In this document: positions 1-7,628 of the stretch, in pieces | Position numbering within the stretch: position 1 is the first letter of the stretch | Layout: every line of letters begins with the position of its first letter | Assembly (NCBI GenBank): GCA_902826155.1 | Contig: CADEDU010000037.1 | Coordinates: 47,950 to 61,407, forward strand | DNA length: 13,458 nt | Direction: 5' to 3' | Origin: an uncultured beta proteobacterium | Lineage (GTDB): Bacteria > Pseudomonadota > Gammaproteobacteria > Burkholderiales > SG8-39 | The notes under the pieces: generated by a model | Database searches by the model: none | Told to the model about the DNA's origin: nothing | Seen by the model: only the letters and a program-made list of their open reading frames with translations | Position numbers and translations under genes: made by a program

Positions 1-809
1 CGCAGCGGTGGTAGCGGTGCGATGACGCCGCTCAGCCGCGTCAGGCAGTCGCGGTCGAGCGTTCCCTCCTGCACCAATCGCTGCGGATCGGCGGACGCGA
101 AGCACACCATCCGCACCGCCGCGCGCTCTGCACGCGGCACCAGCCAGGCCAGTCCCTTGAGCTGCGCGCGGGTGAGTCCGAACAGGTCATCGACGTACAA
201 AACGCCGCCGGTCGCGCGTTGCAGCAACTCCTGCGGATTGTCGGCGAGCTGCGACGCGGCGGCGACGAAGCTGCTTCCGGTCAGCTGCAGCGCGCGTGCG
301 AACACCTCGGCCATCATGCCGGCCTCGCCACGCAGCAACACAGGGCCACTGGCCTGCGCCAACTGCTGCAAGCGGCGGCGGCAATCGTGCATCGCGGCCG
401 AACGCCCAAGCGCAGCGACGGTAAGCGCCTGGTTCGCGATTGCCTCGCCGCTGTTCAGCGCGCGCTTGACAGTCGCCAGGAGCTTTTGCAACGTGATCGG
501 CTTCTCGAGGAAATCGAGGGCGCCGATGCGCATTGCCTCCACGGCACTATCGATGCTGGCATGGCCGGACATCATCACCACCGGCATCGTCAACTGTCCG
601 TTGGCCGCCCACTCCTTGAGCAGCGAAATGCCATCGGTATCGGGCATCCAGATGTCGAGCAGCACCAGCTCGGGGCGCGCCTGACGGCGCGACTCACGTG
701 CCGCCTCGGCGCTGGCGGCGGTGCGGATCGTGTAGCCCTCGTCGACGAGGATCTCCGAGAGCAACTCGCGGATGCCGATTTCATCGTCGACGACAAGGAT
801 GGTTGCCAC
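1..809 (-). CDS. ntrX: NtrX-like response regulator with degenerate AAA+ domain (3' end cut by window)
   Basis: Probable cytoplasmic response regulator partnered with the NtrY-like kinase encoded just upstream. The 269 visible residues begin at GTG 809 (VATILVVDDE..., usual family start); no good ribosome site is visible. The receiver spans about 1-118, with acidic pocket D8/D9, phospho-acceptor D52 in LLDIWMPDTDG, S81 and K103. Residues about 135-269 align by eye with the AAA+ domain of NtrC-type activators but are damaged. Where Walker A should read GxxGTGKE the protein has GEAGMMAE (161-168), without the lysine. The usual 50-60 residues carrying GAFTGA are missing between FVAAASQL (181-188) and the Walker B remnant GGVLYVDD (201-208). 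The end of the domain (LDRDCLTRL..PLPPL) is still recognisable. A C-terminal Fis-type DNA-binding helix would lie outside the window. The reading frame is open and the receiver intact, so I regard it as a functional, repurposed regulator rather than a pseudogene. Confidence 0.85.
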   Translation of the reverse strand, partial: MATILVVDDEIGIRELLSEILVDEGYTIRTAASAEAARESRRQARPELVLLDIWMPDTDGISLLKEWAANGQLTMPVVMMSGHASIDSAVEAMRIGALDFLEKPITLQKLLATVKRALNSGEAIANQALTVAALGRSAAMHDCRRRLQQLAQASGPVLLRGEAGMMAEVFARALQLTGSSFVAAASQLADNPQELLQRATGGVLYVDDLFGLTRAQLKGLAWLVPRAERAAVRMVCFASADPQRLVQEGTLDRDCLTRLSGVIAPLPPL

Positions 810-861
810 GGTCGTTGCGGGGTGCGGGGGGAAGGGAGTAGGAGAGTGCGCGGCTCGACGT

Positions 862-2985
862 TCAGGCGGGTTGCGCGACAGCGGCCTCGGCCACCGGCAA
901 GCTTATGGTGATGATCGCGCCGCGCTCCGCGGCGTTGGCAACCTGCACCGTGCCGTGGTGCTCATCGATGATCTTCTTCACGATGGCCAGCCCCAGGCCG
1001 GTGCCTTTGGGTTTGGTCGTCACGTACGGCTCCAGCGCGCGGCGCAGTACCTGTTCGGGAAACCCGCTGCCCTGGTCGCGCACGGTCATTACGACTTTGT
1101 TTTCACGCGCTTCGGTAGCGACTTCGATGAACGCGTCGGGCTGTCCGCTGCTCGCGTCCTGCGCGTTCTGCAGCAGGTTGTGGATCACCTGACGCAGCAG
1201 GCTCGCATCGCCCATCACCACCGGCAGTTCGCGCGCCAGATGCGTGCGCACGCCGGGGGTGCCGTGCTCGTACAACGTGAGCACGTCGGCGATCACGGCG
1301 TTCACATCGGTGGCCACCAGTTTGGGCGTGGGCAAGCGCGCGTATTCGCGGAACTCATCGACCATGCGCTTCATCTCCCCCACCTGTGCGACGATCGTAT
1401 CGGTGGAGCGCACCAGCACCTGATTGTCTTCCGCCGACAGGCGCGTGCTCAGCTTCGCGCGCAATCGTTCGGCCGCCAGCTGGATCGGCGTGAGCGGGTT
1501 CTTGATTTCGTGCGCCAGGCGCTGCGCCACCTCTGCCCACGCGGTGGCGCGCTGCGCCTGCAGGATTGCAGTGACTTCGTCGAACACCACCACGAAGTCG
1601 CCGCCGCGTTCCTTGGGCAGACGGGATCCACGCAACACCAACACACGTGTTCCGTCGGCCAACTTCATCTCGCGCTGCCAGCTTGTTTCCTTGGATTCGT
1701 TGAACGCCTGTCTGGCCACATCGATGACCGGCTGCAGCCGTGCTTCGAGCGACTCGTCGATGATCCCGCTGGGGTGTGCATCGGAACGCTCGTCGATGAG
1801 CTGACCGGCGCTGGCGTTGGCGATGCGCAGCTTCAGGTCCTGATCGAGCACGAGCACGCCGGCGGACAGATTCGCCAGCACGCTCTCCAGGTGCGCCTTG
1901 GCGCTTTCGACCTGCACGCGGTTGCGCTCGGCCACGCGCCGCGCGTCATCGAGCTGCTCGGTCATGCTGTTGAACGAGCGGGTGAGCGTGCCCAGTTCGT
2001 CGGCGCTGGAAGCTCGGGCGCGTTGCGAGAAATCACCGCGTGCCACCGCCTGGGTGGCCGCCGCCAGCGTCGCCAGCGGATCGGACAGCCGCCGGCTGAG
2101 CAGCAGCGCAAGCGCCAGCGCTGAGAACAGGGCGAGCAACAACGCCAGGGTCAGGACCAGGATGTAGATCTTCTTCAGACCCTGGCGTGCGAGCGACAAC
2201 TCCTTGTAGGAGCGGTACACGCCCTGCACGGCCTCGGCGCTGGCCGACAGATTCACCGGCACCGCCTGGGTGAGTTGCAGCAGGCGCTGTTCCTCGCCCA
2301 GGCTCACCCGCCCGACGGGCACGATGACCCGCAGGCTCATGCCGCGATCGCCGCTCGACTCGATTGCACGAAACCCGCGGTGCTGGCGCGCCTGGCGCAA
2401 GATAGCTGGGCTAGGAGCAGCGGGCATCAGCGTCGTCAGGTCGCGCGAGGCCATGGCCACTACGCTGGTGCCGCTGATGATCAGCGCCTCGTCGGCGCCG
2501 GCGCGCTCCCGCAGGCGATCGAGCATGGTCGATTGCTGACCGGCGCCGATCTCGGACAGCTCCACCGCCATGTCGAGTCCGCGCGTGTTGAGATCCTCCA
2601 GGCGGCTGTCGAGCGCGGCTCGGCCCAGGTTCAGCCCGCCCTCGAGCGCATTGTCGACGCGCACATCGAACCACGACTCGATGCTCTTGGCCAGGAACTG
2701 CACCGACACCGTGTAGACGAGTGCCCCTGGGATCACGGCCATCAGCGCGAACAGAATCAGGAACCGCAGCGTCAGGCGTGAGCCGAATACGCGACGGCGC
2801 ACTGCGCGGATCAGCTGCCATAGCTGATAGGCGACGATGCACACCAGCGCGAACGCGACGATCGAATTGAGCTCGACCAGCAATGGATAGTGGCGCGCGA
2901 ACAGCGCCGTGTTGGCGCTGGCAGCCGCAAGCAGGAACAGCAGGATCGCCGCAATCGCGCTGCTCACGATCAGCACATAGGTCAT
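862..2985 (-). CDS. ntrY: NtrY-like membrane sensor histidine kinase
   Basis: Inner-membrane sensor kinase of 707 residues that should phosphorylate the NtrX-like regulator encoded 52 nt downstream. Three N-terminal membrane segments are visible (about 3-22, 35-58, 70-95). A predicted periplasmic region of about 175 residues follows, then a fourth membrane segment (about 272-293) and HAMP (about 295-348). A PAS-like segment (about 378-470, NLSAGVLVLDQDLKLRIANA) precedes the H-box with phospho-acceptor H492 in LAHEIKNPLTPIQ. The ATPase has N-box N603/N607, G1 DQGSGFP (about 638) and G2 GTGLGLAIVKK (about 660). All catalytic motifs look intact. I chose ATG 2985 because it overlaps the stop of the DUF4390 gene as ATGA and has GAGG at 2995-2992, six nt upstream; the frame stays open 15 codons further but that lies inside the DUF4390 gene. 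NtrY homologues are linked to nitrogen or redox sensing; the signal here is not visible from sequence. Confidence 0.92.
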   Translation of the reverse strand: MTYVLIVSSAIAAILLFLLAAASANTALFARHYPLLVELNSIVAFALVCIVAYQLWQLIRAVRRRVFGSRLTLRFLILFALMAVIPGALVYTVSVQFLAKSIESWFDVRVDNALEGGLNLGRAALDSRLEDLNTRGLDMAVELSEIGAGQQSTMLDRLRERAGADEALIISGTSVVAMASRDLTTLMPAAPSPAILRQARQHRGFRAIESSGDRGMSLRVIVPVGRVSLGEEQRLLQLTQAVPVNLSASAEAVQGVYRSYKELSLARQGLKKIYILVLTLALLLALFSALALALLLSRRLSDPLATLAAATQAVARGDFSQRARASSADELGTLTRSFNSMTEQLDDARRVAERNRVQVESAKAHLESVLANLSAGVLVLDQDLKLRIANASAGQLIDERSDAHPSGIIDESLEARLQPVIDVARQAFNESKETSWQREMKLADGTRVLVLRGSRLPKERGGDFVVVFDEVTAILQAQRATAWAEVAQRLAHEIKNPLTPIQLAAERLRAKLSTRLSAEDNQVLVRSTDTIVAQVGEMKRMVDEFREYARLPTPKLVATDVNAVIADVLTLYEHGTPGVRTHLARELPVVMGDASLLRQVIHNLLQNAQDASSGQPDAFIEVATEARENKVVMTVRDQGSGFPEQVLRRALEPYVTTKPKGTGLGLAIVKKIIDEHHGTVQVANAAERGAIITISLPVAEAAVAQPA

Positions 2986-3554
2986 TGCGTGCCTCGCTTG
3001 GGCGGGATCTCGAAACGCCATCGCTGCCACGGCGAACCCAGGCTCATCTCGCGGTTGGTGATCGCCGCGACCTGAAACGGCTTGGGCAACAGCGCCGTGT
3101 CGAGTCGCATGCGCAGCCAGGCATCGTATCCGGTCTGGGCACGCAACTGCTCGGGCTCGGCAATGATCCAGCCGCGCAGGCGCTGCATCACCGCGATCGC
3201 CTCCATCAAGCTGCCGAAGTTCTGATGCAAGGCACCGCTGGAGAGCCGGTACTGCCGCGTGAGCGCATGAAAACTGAGCCGATGCTGCACGCGCTGCGAC
3301 ACCAGACGCTCGTCGAGCCAGTACCAGCGCGGTCGGCTGACTTCACACTCGACCACGAAGTAGAGCGGAATACCGCCGTGCAGCGCATCCTCCAGCCGCG
3401 CGGGCAGCTCGAAGCGAAAGTCGGCCGATATCGTCGGCCCTTCGTCGGTGATCTCCAGGAGCGCATGCTCGATCTGAATCTCGCTCGCGAGTGCAGGCGC
3501 CGGTGCGCACAGCCACAAGGCGAACATGATCGACACGAGCGCGCGCACGGTCAT
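2982..3554 (-). CDS. DUF4390 exported protein
   Basis: Protein of 190 residues with a clear signal peptide: MTVR, a hydrophobic stretch (about 5-18) and a likely cleavage after ALA (about residue 23). The mature part of about 167 residues is rich in aromatic and Arg residues (PRWYWLDERL, QRWRFEIPP), has no further membrane segment and is probably periplasmic. I recognise it as the DUF4390 family, whose function is unknown, mainly from remembered gene order: in betaproteobacteria it lies between rsmB and ntrY. Its ATG overlaps the rsmB stop as ATGA and its own stop overlaps the ntrY start as ATGA, so translation is coupled on both sides. The context suggests a role related to the periplasmic sensing domain of NtrY, but nothing in the protein proves this. 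Confidence 0.85.
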   Translation of the reverse strand: MTVRALVSIMFALWLCAPAPALASEIQIEHALLEITDEGPTISADFRFELPARLEDALHGGIPLYFVVECEVSRPRWYWLDERLVSQRVQHRLSFHALTRQYRLSSGALHQNFGSLMEAIAVMQRLRGWIIAEPEQLRAQTGYDAWLRMRLDTALLPKPFQVAAITNREMSLGSPWQRWRFEIPPKRGTQ

Positions 3555-4837
3555 CGCTTTTCGAGCAGGGCGTAGAAGAACCCGTCATGGAACGCATCGG
3601 GCAGCAACTGCCCTGCATGGCCGTCGGGCAGTTCGAGCCGCCTAGCCTGGGGTTGTTCGCGCAGGAACACGTCGATTCGTTCGTCGTTCTCTACCGGAAA
3701 CACCGAGCACGTGGCGTAGAGCAATTTACCACCCGGTTTGAGAACCGGCCAAAGCGCTCGCAGCAGATCGGTTTGCACCCGCGCATACTGCCCCAGATCT
3801 GCGGAGCGGCGATGCCATTTGATGTCGGGATGGCGGCGTGCGATGCCCGAAGCGCTGCACGGTGCATCGAGCAACACCCGATCGAAGAGTTGCCCATCCC
3901 ACCACTGCTGCGGCTGCGTCGCATCGCCACAACGAACCAGCGCGTGCAGCCCGAGACGATCGAGGTTCTCGGCGACGCGTGCACAGCGCGCCGCGTCGTT
4001 GTCGAGGGCGAGCAGGTCGCACTCCGTGCGCTCGAGTATGTGACCGGTCTTGCCGCCGGGTGCGGCGCACGCGTCGAGCACCCGCTGACCCGGTCGAACG
4101 TCGAGCCAGGTCGCGGCAAACTGGGCGCCCAAGTCCTGGACCGACATCAGGCCCGCGCCGAAGCCCGGGATCTGACTGATCGGCAGCGGCTTGACCAATC
4201 GGATCGCGCTTGGTCCGATCTGCTCGTGTGCGATGCCGGCGGCATCGAGGCTGTTGCGCGCCTCGTCCATCGACGTGCGACGCATGTTGATGCGCAGCGT
4301 CAGCGGCGGATGGGTATTGCCTGCCTCGCAGATCTCCTGCCATTGACGCGGATGGCTCGCACGCAGCAAATCGATCCACCACTGCGGATGGCACCATCGG
4401 CCTCGATCGGTCGAAGTGGCGCGTGCTTCCACGTCGTCGGCCCTGCGCACGTAGTTGCGCAACACCGCATTGACCAGACCGGTCGCCGGATGCAAATCGA
4501 GCAATCGTGTCGCGCGCACGGCCTGGTCGACCGCGACGAACGCCTTCGCGCGCCGATGACGCAGGTCGGCGAGACACACGTACAGCAGCGCGAGCAGCAG
4601 CGGATCGGACGGCGGCCGATGCGCCAATGCAGCGACCAATTCGTGCACCAGACCGTAGCCGCGCAAGGCCACGTGGGCAAGATCGCGGACCGCGGCGCGC
4701 TCGGGAGCCCCCGAAAGCGATCGGTCCACTTTGATCAGAGCGTCGTTCAGACGGTCTCCGCGCTGGACCGCATCGACCACGCGCGCCGCGCCCGCGTAGG
4801 CCTCGCACAGCGTTGCGGACGATGCGACCTCGGCCAC
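3551..4837 (-). CDS. rsmB: 16S rRNA (cytosine-967-C5)-methyltransferase RsmB
   Basis: Methylates C967 of 16S rRNA with S-adenosylmethionine in the cytoplasm during small-subunit maturation. The N-terminal 140 or so residues form the NusB-like RNA-binding domain (VRDLAHVALRGYG region). The C-terminal methyltransferase domain has the SAM-binding motif LDACAAPGGKTGH (about 254-266), then LALDNDAARC, and the two cysteine motifs LLDAPCSASG (C327) and YATCSVFPVEN (C377), which correspond to the paired cysteines of RNA m5C methyltransferases. The frame stays open upstream to 5044, but that stretch lies inside fmt and is low-complexity Arg-rich. GTG 4837, two nt after the fmt stop, gives 428 residues, near the family length, and begins just ahead of the conserved NusB-like region. 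No strong ribosome site is present, so initiation is probably coupled to fmt termination. Confidence 0.94.
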   Translation of the reverse strand: MAEVASSATLCEAYAGAARVVDAVQRGDRLNDALIKVDRSLSGAPERAAVRDLAHVALRGYGLVHELVAALAHRPPSDPLLLALLYVCLADLRHRRAKAFVAVDQAVRATRLLDLHPATGLVNAVLRNYVRRADDVEARATSTDRGRWCHPQWWIDLLRASHPRQWQEICEAGNTHPPLTLRINMRRTSMDEARNSLDAAGIAHEQIGPSAIRLVKPLPISQIPGFGAGLMSVQDLGAQFAATWLDVRPGQRVLDACAAPGGKTGHILERTECDLLALDNDAARCARVAENLDRLGLHALVRCGDATQPQQWWDGQLFDRVLLDAPCSASGIARRHPDIKWHRRSADLGQYARVQTDLLRALWPVLKPGGKLLYATCSVFPVENDERIDVFLREQPQARRLELPDGHAGQLLPDAFHDGFFYALLEKR

Positions 4838-4839
4838 GG

Positions 4840-5775
4840 TCAGGGCAGATCGAAGCGCTCGCCCACCTCGATGGGAAAGCCTCGCATCAGTTCGCCAGCG
4901 TTCATGCGTCTGGCGCCGGCGCGTTGCAGCACTTCCAGACGCACGCAACCGGTGCCGCACGCGATGATCGGTCCGTGCTCGTCGACTTCGACCACGGCGC
5001 CCGGCGCAGCATCGAAGGCTCGCTCCAACGCCACTGCCGCCCACACTTTGAGCTCCTGATCACGCAGCCGTGCGATTGTCCCCGGCGCGGGGTTGAACGC
5101 TCGAACGCGTCGAGCCAGATCGCCGGCCGGTTCGCGCCAGTCGAGCGCCCCTTCGGACTTGGAGATCTTCCGCGCGTACGTGACCCCTTCGCTCGGCTGC
5201 GCTCGTGCGATGGCCGTGCCCTCAGCGATCTGACGCAGGCACTCCACGACGAGCTGCGCGCCAAGCGGCATGAGCCGGTCATGCACCGCCCCGGCGGTGT
5301 CGAGGTCCGCGATCGGGATCGACTGCGCGAGATAGGTCGGCCCGGTGTCCAGCCCCTCGTCGAGTTGCATGATGGTGATCCCGGTCTGCGTGTCGCCAGC
5401 CTCGACCGCACGTTGGATCGGGGCCGCACCGCGCCAGCGCGGCAGCAGTGAAGCATGGATGTTGATTGCTCCTTTGCGGGTGGCCTGCAGCACGGCACGC
5501 GGCAACAACAGCCCGTATGCCACGACCACCATGATGTCGGCTTGCACGTCTCGGAGCTGCTGTTGCACCGCCTCCGACTTGAGCGAGACGGGCTGCTCGA
5601 TACGCAGGTTATGACGGAACGCGAGCTGCTTGACCGGACTGGGTGTCAGCGTTAGACCGCGGCCCGATGGGCGATCGGGTTGGGTAAGCACCAATGCAAC
5701 GTCGTGCCCGGCATCGATGATTGCTTGCAGCGGCGGAACCCCGAAGGCGGGCGTGCCGGCGAAGATGACCCGCAT
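4840..5775 (-). CDS. fmt: Methionyl-tRNA formyltransferase
   Basis: Transfers a formyl group from 10-formyltetrahydrofolate to Met-tRNA(fMet), making the initiator tRNA used in bacterial translation. The protein has 311 residues, the normal length. It begins MRVIFAGTPAF with the N-terminal Rossmann-like fold and TQPDRPSGRG loop. The catalytic triad matches E. coli N106/H108/D144 as N105 and H107 in INIHASLLPRWRGAAPIQ and D143 in GLDTGP. The C-terminal OB-like tRNA-binding domain begins near residue 205 (ARKISKSEGALDW). It lies 31 nt downstream of def, the usual pairing: Fmt adds formyl and Def removes it. No strong ribosome site is visible ahead of ATG 5775. Confidence 0.97.
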   Translation of the reverse strand: MRVIFAGTPAFGVPPLQAIIDAGHDVALVLTQPDRPSGRGLTLTPSPVKQLAFRHNLRIEQPVSLKSEAVQQQLRDVQADIMVVVAYGLLLPRAVLQATRKGAINIHASLLPRWRGAAPIQRAVEAGDTQTGITIMQLDEGLDTGPTYLAQSIPIADLDTAGAVHDRLMPLGAQLVVECLRQIAEGTAIARAQPSEGVTYARKISKSEGALDWREPAGDLARRVRAFNPAPGTIARLRDQELKVWAAVALERAFDAAPGAVVEVDEHGPIIACGTGCVRLEVLQRAGARRMNAGELMRGFPIEVGERFDLP

Positions 5776-5805
5776 GACTGGCGCGGTGCCCGCACGGCCT
5801 GAGGG

Positions 5806-6309
5806 CTAGGCCGCCTCGCGCTGACGTTTGCGCATCTTGGCGCGGATGCGGGCCTGCTTGAGTCGTGAGAGGTAGTCCACGAACACCTTGCCCTCGAGAT
5901 GATCCATCTCGTGCTGAATGCACACGGCGAGCAATCCTTGCGCTTCGGTTTCGAATTTCCGCCCGTCCAGGCCGAGTGCGCGGACCTTGATGCGTTCGGC
6001 CCGCTCGACCATCTCGTAGATGCCCGGCACCGACAGGCAACCTTCTTCGCATTCCTTGGTACCGCTGCGCTCGATGATCGTTGGATTGATCAGCACTAGC
6101 AGCTGGTCGCGCGATTCCGATACGTCGATGACGATGACACGCTTGTGCACGTCGACCTGCGTCGCAGCCAGCCCCACGCCGGGTGCCGCGTACATCGTCT
6201 CTGCCATGTCCGACACGAGCGTGCGTATTTCCTCGCCGACCTGGTCGACGACTTTTGCACGTGTGTACAAACGCTCATCCGGATACTGCAGGATCGGCCG
6301 GATTGCCAT
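5806..6309 (-). CDS. def: Peptide deformylase
   Basis: Removes the N-formyl group from the starting methionine of new proteins; a metalloenzyme acting at the ribosome exit. The protein has 167 residues, typical of the bacterial type-1 enzyme. All three family motifs are intact: motif I GVGLAATQ (44-51), motif II EGCLS (89-93, metal ligand C91) and motif III QHEMDH (132-137, ligands H133 and H137, catalytic E134). The basic C-terminal helix ([14 protein letters not shown]) fits the ribosome-binding tail of this class. ATG 6309 gives the standard start [11 protein letters not shown]; no good ribosome site precedes it. It is the first gene of the leftward operon and is divergent from the LysM gene. 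Confidence 0.97.
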   Translation of the reverse strand: MAIRPILQYPDERLYTRAKVVDQVGEEIRTLVSDMAETMYAAPGVGLAATQVDVHKRVIVIDVSESRDQLLVLINPTIIERSGTKECEEGCLSVPGIYEMVERAERIKVRALGLDGRKFETEAQGLLAVCIQHEMDHLEGKVFVDYLSRLKQARIRAKMRKRQREAA

Positions 6310-6462
6310 GGATGGATGACGATTTAACGGATCGAAATCGAGGGCACGACTCGCTGCGTCAGAGCTTTGTTACAGTGATTCCTCTGACTCGAGCGCGCGG
6401 GGAAACAGGACTGCGGGGGTTCGCGCTCTGAGCACACGGACCAAATAGTGCCCGAGGTCAAA
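6310..6462. promoter_or_regulatory. Divergent intergenic region between def and the LysM gene
   Basis: This 153-nt region must supply promoters for the leftward def operon and, probably, the rightward LysM-dprA run. It holds a perfect inverted repeat, GTCAGAG (6358-6364) and CTCTGAC (6382-6388), with a 17-nt spacer. Within the spacer, TGTTACAGT (6368-6376) resembles an extended -10 box for the plus strand, without a convincing -35. On the minus strand TTAAAT (6327-6322) resembles a -10 close to def, also without a good -35. Exact promoters cannot be assigned by eye. Confidence 0.4.
6358..6388. repeat. Inverted repeat, 7-bp arms with 17-nt spacer
   Basis: GTCAGAG at 6358-6364 is the exact reverse complement of CTCTGAC at 6382-6388. 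The spacer (6365-6381) is AT-richer than its surroundings and contains the extended -10-like TGTTACAGT. The spacing would fit an operator bound by a dimer, or a weak stem-loop; chance is also possible for arms of this size. Confidence 0.35.
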
Positions 6463-7602
6463 ATGTTCAAGAAGTCTAGCATAGCGATTGCAGCCGCCCT
6501 GGTGCTGAGCACCACCTTTCCGGTCTCTTCGCAGCAGCAATCCGAGCCCAGATCTGCCGCCATCGAGCTGCGCGAGACCGCGCCGGATCGGTACGTGGTT
6601 CAACGCGGCGACACGCTGTGGAGCATCGCCAGCAAGTTCCTGAAGGAGCCCTGGCGCTGGCCGGAGTTCTGGCGCTTCAACCACGAGCAGATCCGCAATC
6701 CGCACGTGATTTATCCAGGTCAGGCCCTGGTGCTCGATCGTGCAGGCATGCGCCTGGCTGCGTCGCCCGACGGCCGAATGACTCCGCGCGTGCGCAACGA
6801 GCCGTTGCCCTCTGATGCGATTCCCAGCATTCCTTCGGCGGTCATCGAGCCGTGGCTGTCTCGCCCGCTGATCGTCGAGCCGGGACAACTCGACAGCGCG
6901 CCGCAGATCGTGGCCAACGAGGAAGGCCGTTACCACCTTGGCGCTGGCGGGCGAGCGTACGTCACCGGTCTGCCTGCCGATACCAAGGAACAGCAATGGC
7001 AGATCTACCGTGCCGGCCGTCCGCTGTTCGATCCCGACACCAAAGTCGTGCTTGCATATGAGGCGGTGTTCGTCGGCTCGGCTAAGCTGGTCAAGAACGG
7101 CAACCCGGCTACGCTGCAGATCCAGGCAGCGCAGATCGAAGTCGCCGTCGGTGATCGTCTGATTCCCGAAGAGCGCGCCCGGCTCGTCAACTATATGCCC
7201 CAGGCACCCAAGACCGACGTACAGGCTCGCGTGCTGAGCATCTACGGCGGCCGTGGCGACTCGAACTACCTTGGCGCCGCCTACGGTGACAACCGTGTCG
7301 ACGTCGCCGACTACGACTCGCGCCGTGAAGCCGGGCCTTTGCAGATCGTCTCGATCAACAAGGGGACGCGTGACGGGATCGACATCGGTCACGTACTGGC
7401 GTTGCACCGCGGCGCCAACTTGAAGTTCGATCGCAGCGTCGGTCGCTACTACATGGGCGGCGTCAAACCCGCGGACGTGCAACTGCCCGAAGAGCGATTC
7501 GGACTCGTGTTCGTATTTCGTACCTTCGACAAGGTTTCCTACGGACTGATCGTGCAAGCAGAGCGCACCGTTTCTCCGGGCGATCACGCACGCACGCCGT
7601 AG
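6463..7602 (+). CDS. tsaP: Exported LysM-domain protein, TsaP-like
   Basis: A 379-residue protein with a signal peptide (MFKKSSIAIAAALVL, cleavage near residue 23). One LysM domain (about 44-92) follows, RYVVQRGDTLWSIASKFL to IYPGQALVL, which should bind peptidoglycan; the aromatic PWRWPEFW insert is typical of this family. The remaining 280 or so residues have no membrane segment and contain RGDSNYLG- and KGTRDGIDIGHVLALHRG-like stretches, resembling the FlgT-like C-terminal part of TsaP. TsaP is a periplasmic protein that anchors the type IV pilus secretin PilQ to the cell wall. As I recall, tsaP lies beside def and dprA in Neisseria and Pseudomonas, and the same neighbours here support the name, though it is not proven. 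I chose ATG 6463 over in-frame GTG 6448 because CGAGGT (6453-6458) is well placed and the signal peptide then starts with MFKK. It could instead be a general cell-wall protein if the organism lacks pili. Confidence 0.78.
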   Translation: MFKKSSIAIAAALVLSTTFPVSSQQQSEPRSAAIELRETAPDRYVVQRGDTLWSIASKFLKEPWRWPEFWRFNHEQIRNPHVIYPGQALVLDRAGMRLAASPDGRMTPRVRNEPLPSDAIPSIPSAVIEPWLSRPLIVEPGQLDSAPQIVANEEGRYHLGAGGRAYVTGLPADTKEQQWQIYRAGRPLFDPDTKVVLAYEAVFVGSAKLVKNGNPATLQIQAAQIEVAVGDRLIPEERARLVNYMPQAPKTDVQARVLSIYGGRGDSNYLGAAYGDNRVDVADYDSRREAGPLQIVSINKGTRDGIDIGHVLALHRGANLKFDRSVGRYYMGGVKPADVQLPEERFGLVFVFRTFDKVSYGLIVQAERTVSPGDHARTP

Positions 7603-7628
7603 TTGCCCGCGTCGCCGCGGCCCGGTAC

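Noticed and set aside
1..809. ntrX-like gene as a pseudogene
   Set aside because: The frame is open throughout the visible part and receiver residues are intact; recalled relatives also lack a working AAA+ domain, so loss of function is specific to one domain.
772..2124. 450-codon open frame on the plus strand
   Set aside because: Antisense to the ntrY-like gene, whose kinase motifs are intact; product is His/Arg/Gln-rich with no domain.
4838..5044. N-terminal extension of rsmB into fmt
   Set aside because: The added residues are low-complexity and Arg-rich, lie within fmt and do not resemble the NusB-like domain; GTG 4837 gives the normal length.
3587..5059. 490-codon open frame on the plus strand
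   Set aside because: Lies antisense to rsmB and the end of fmt, which have clear family motifs; its product shows no recognisable family and reflects GC-rich codon bias.
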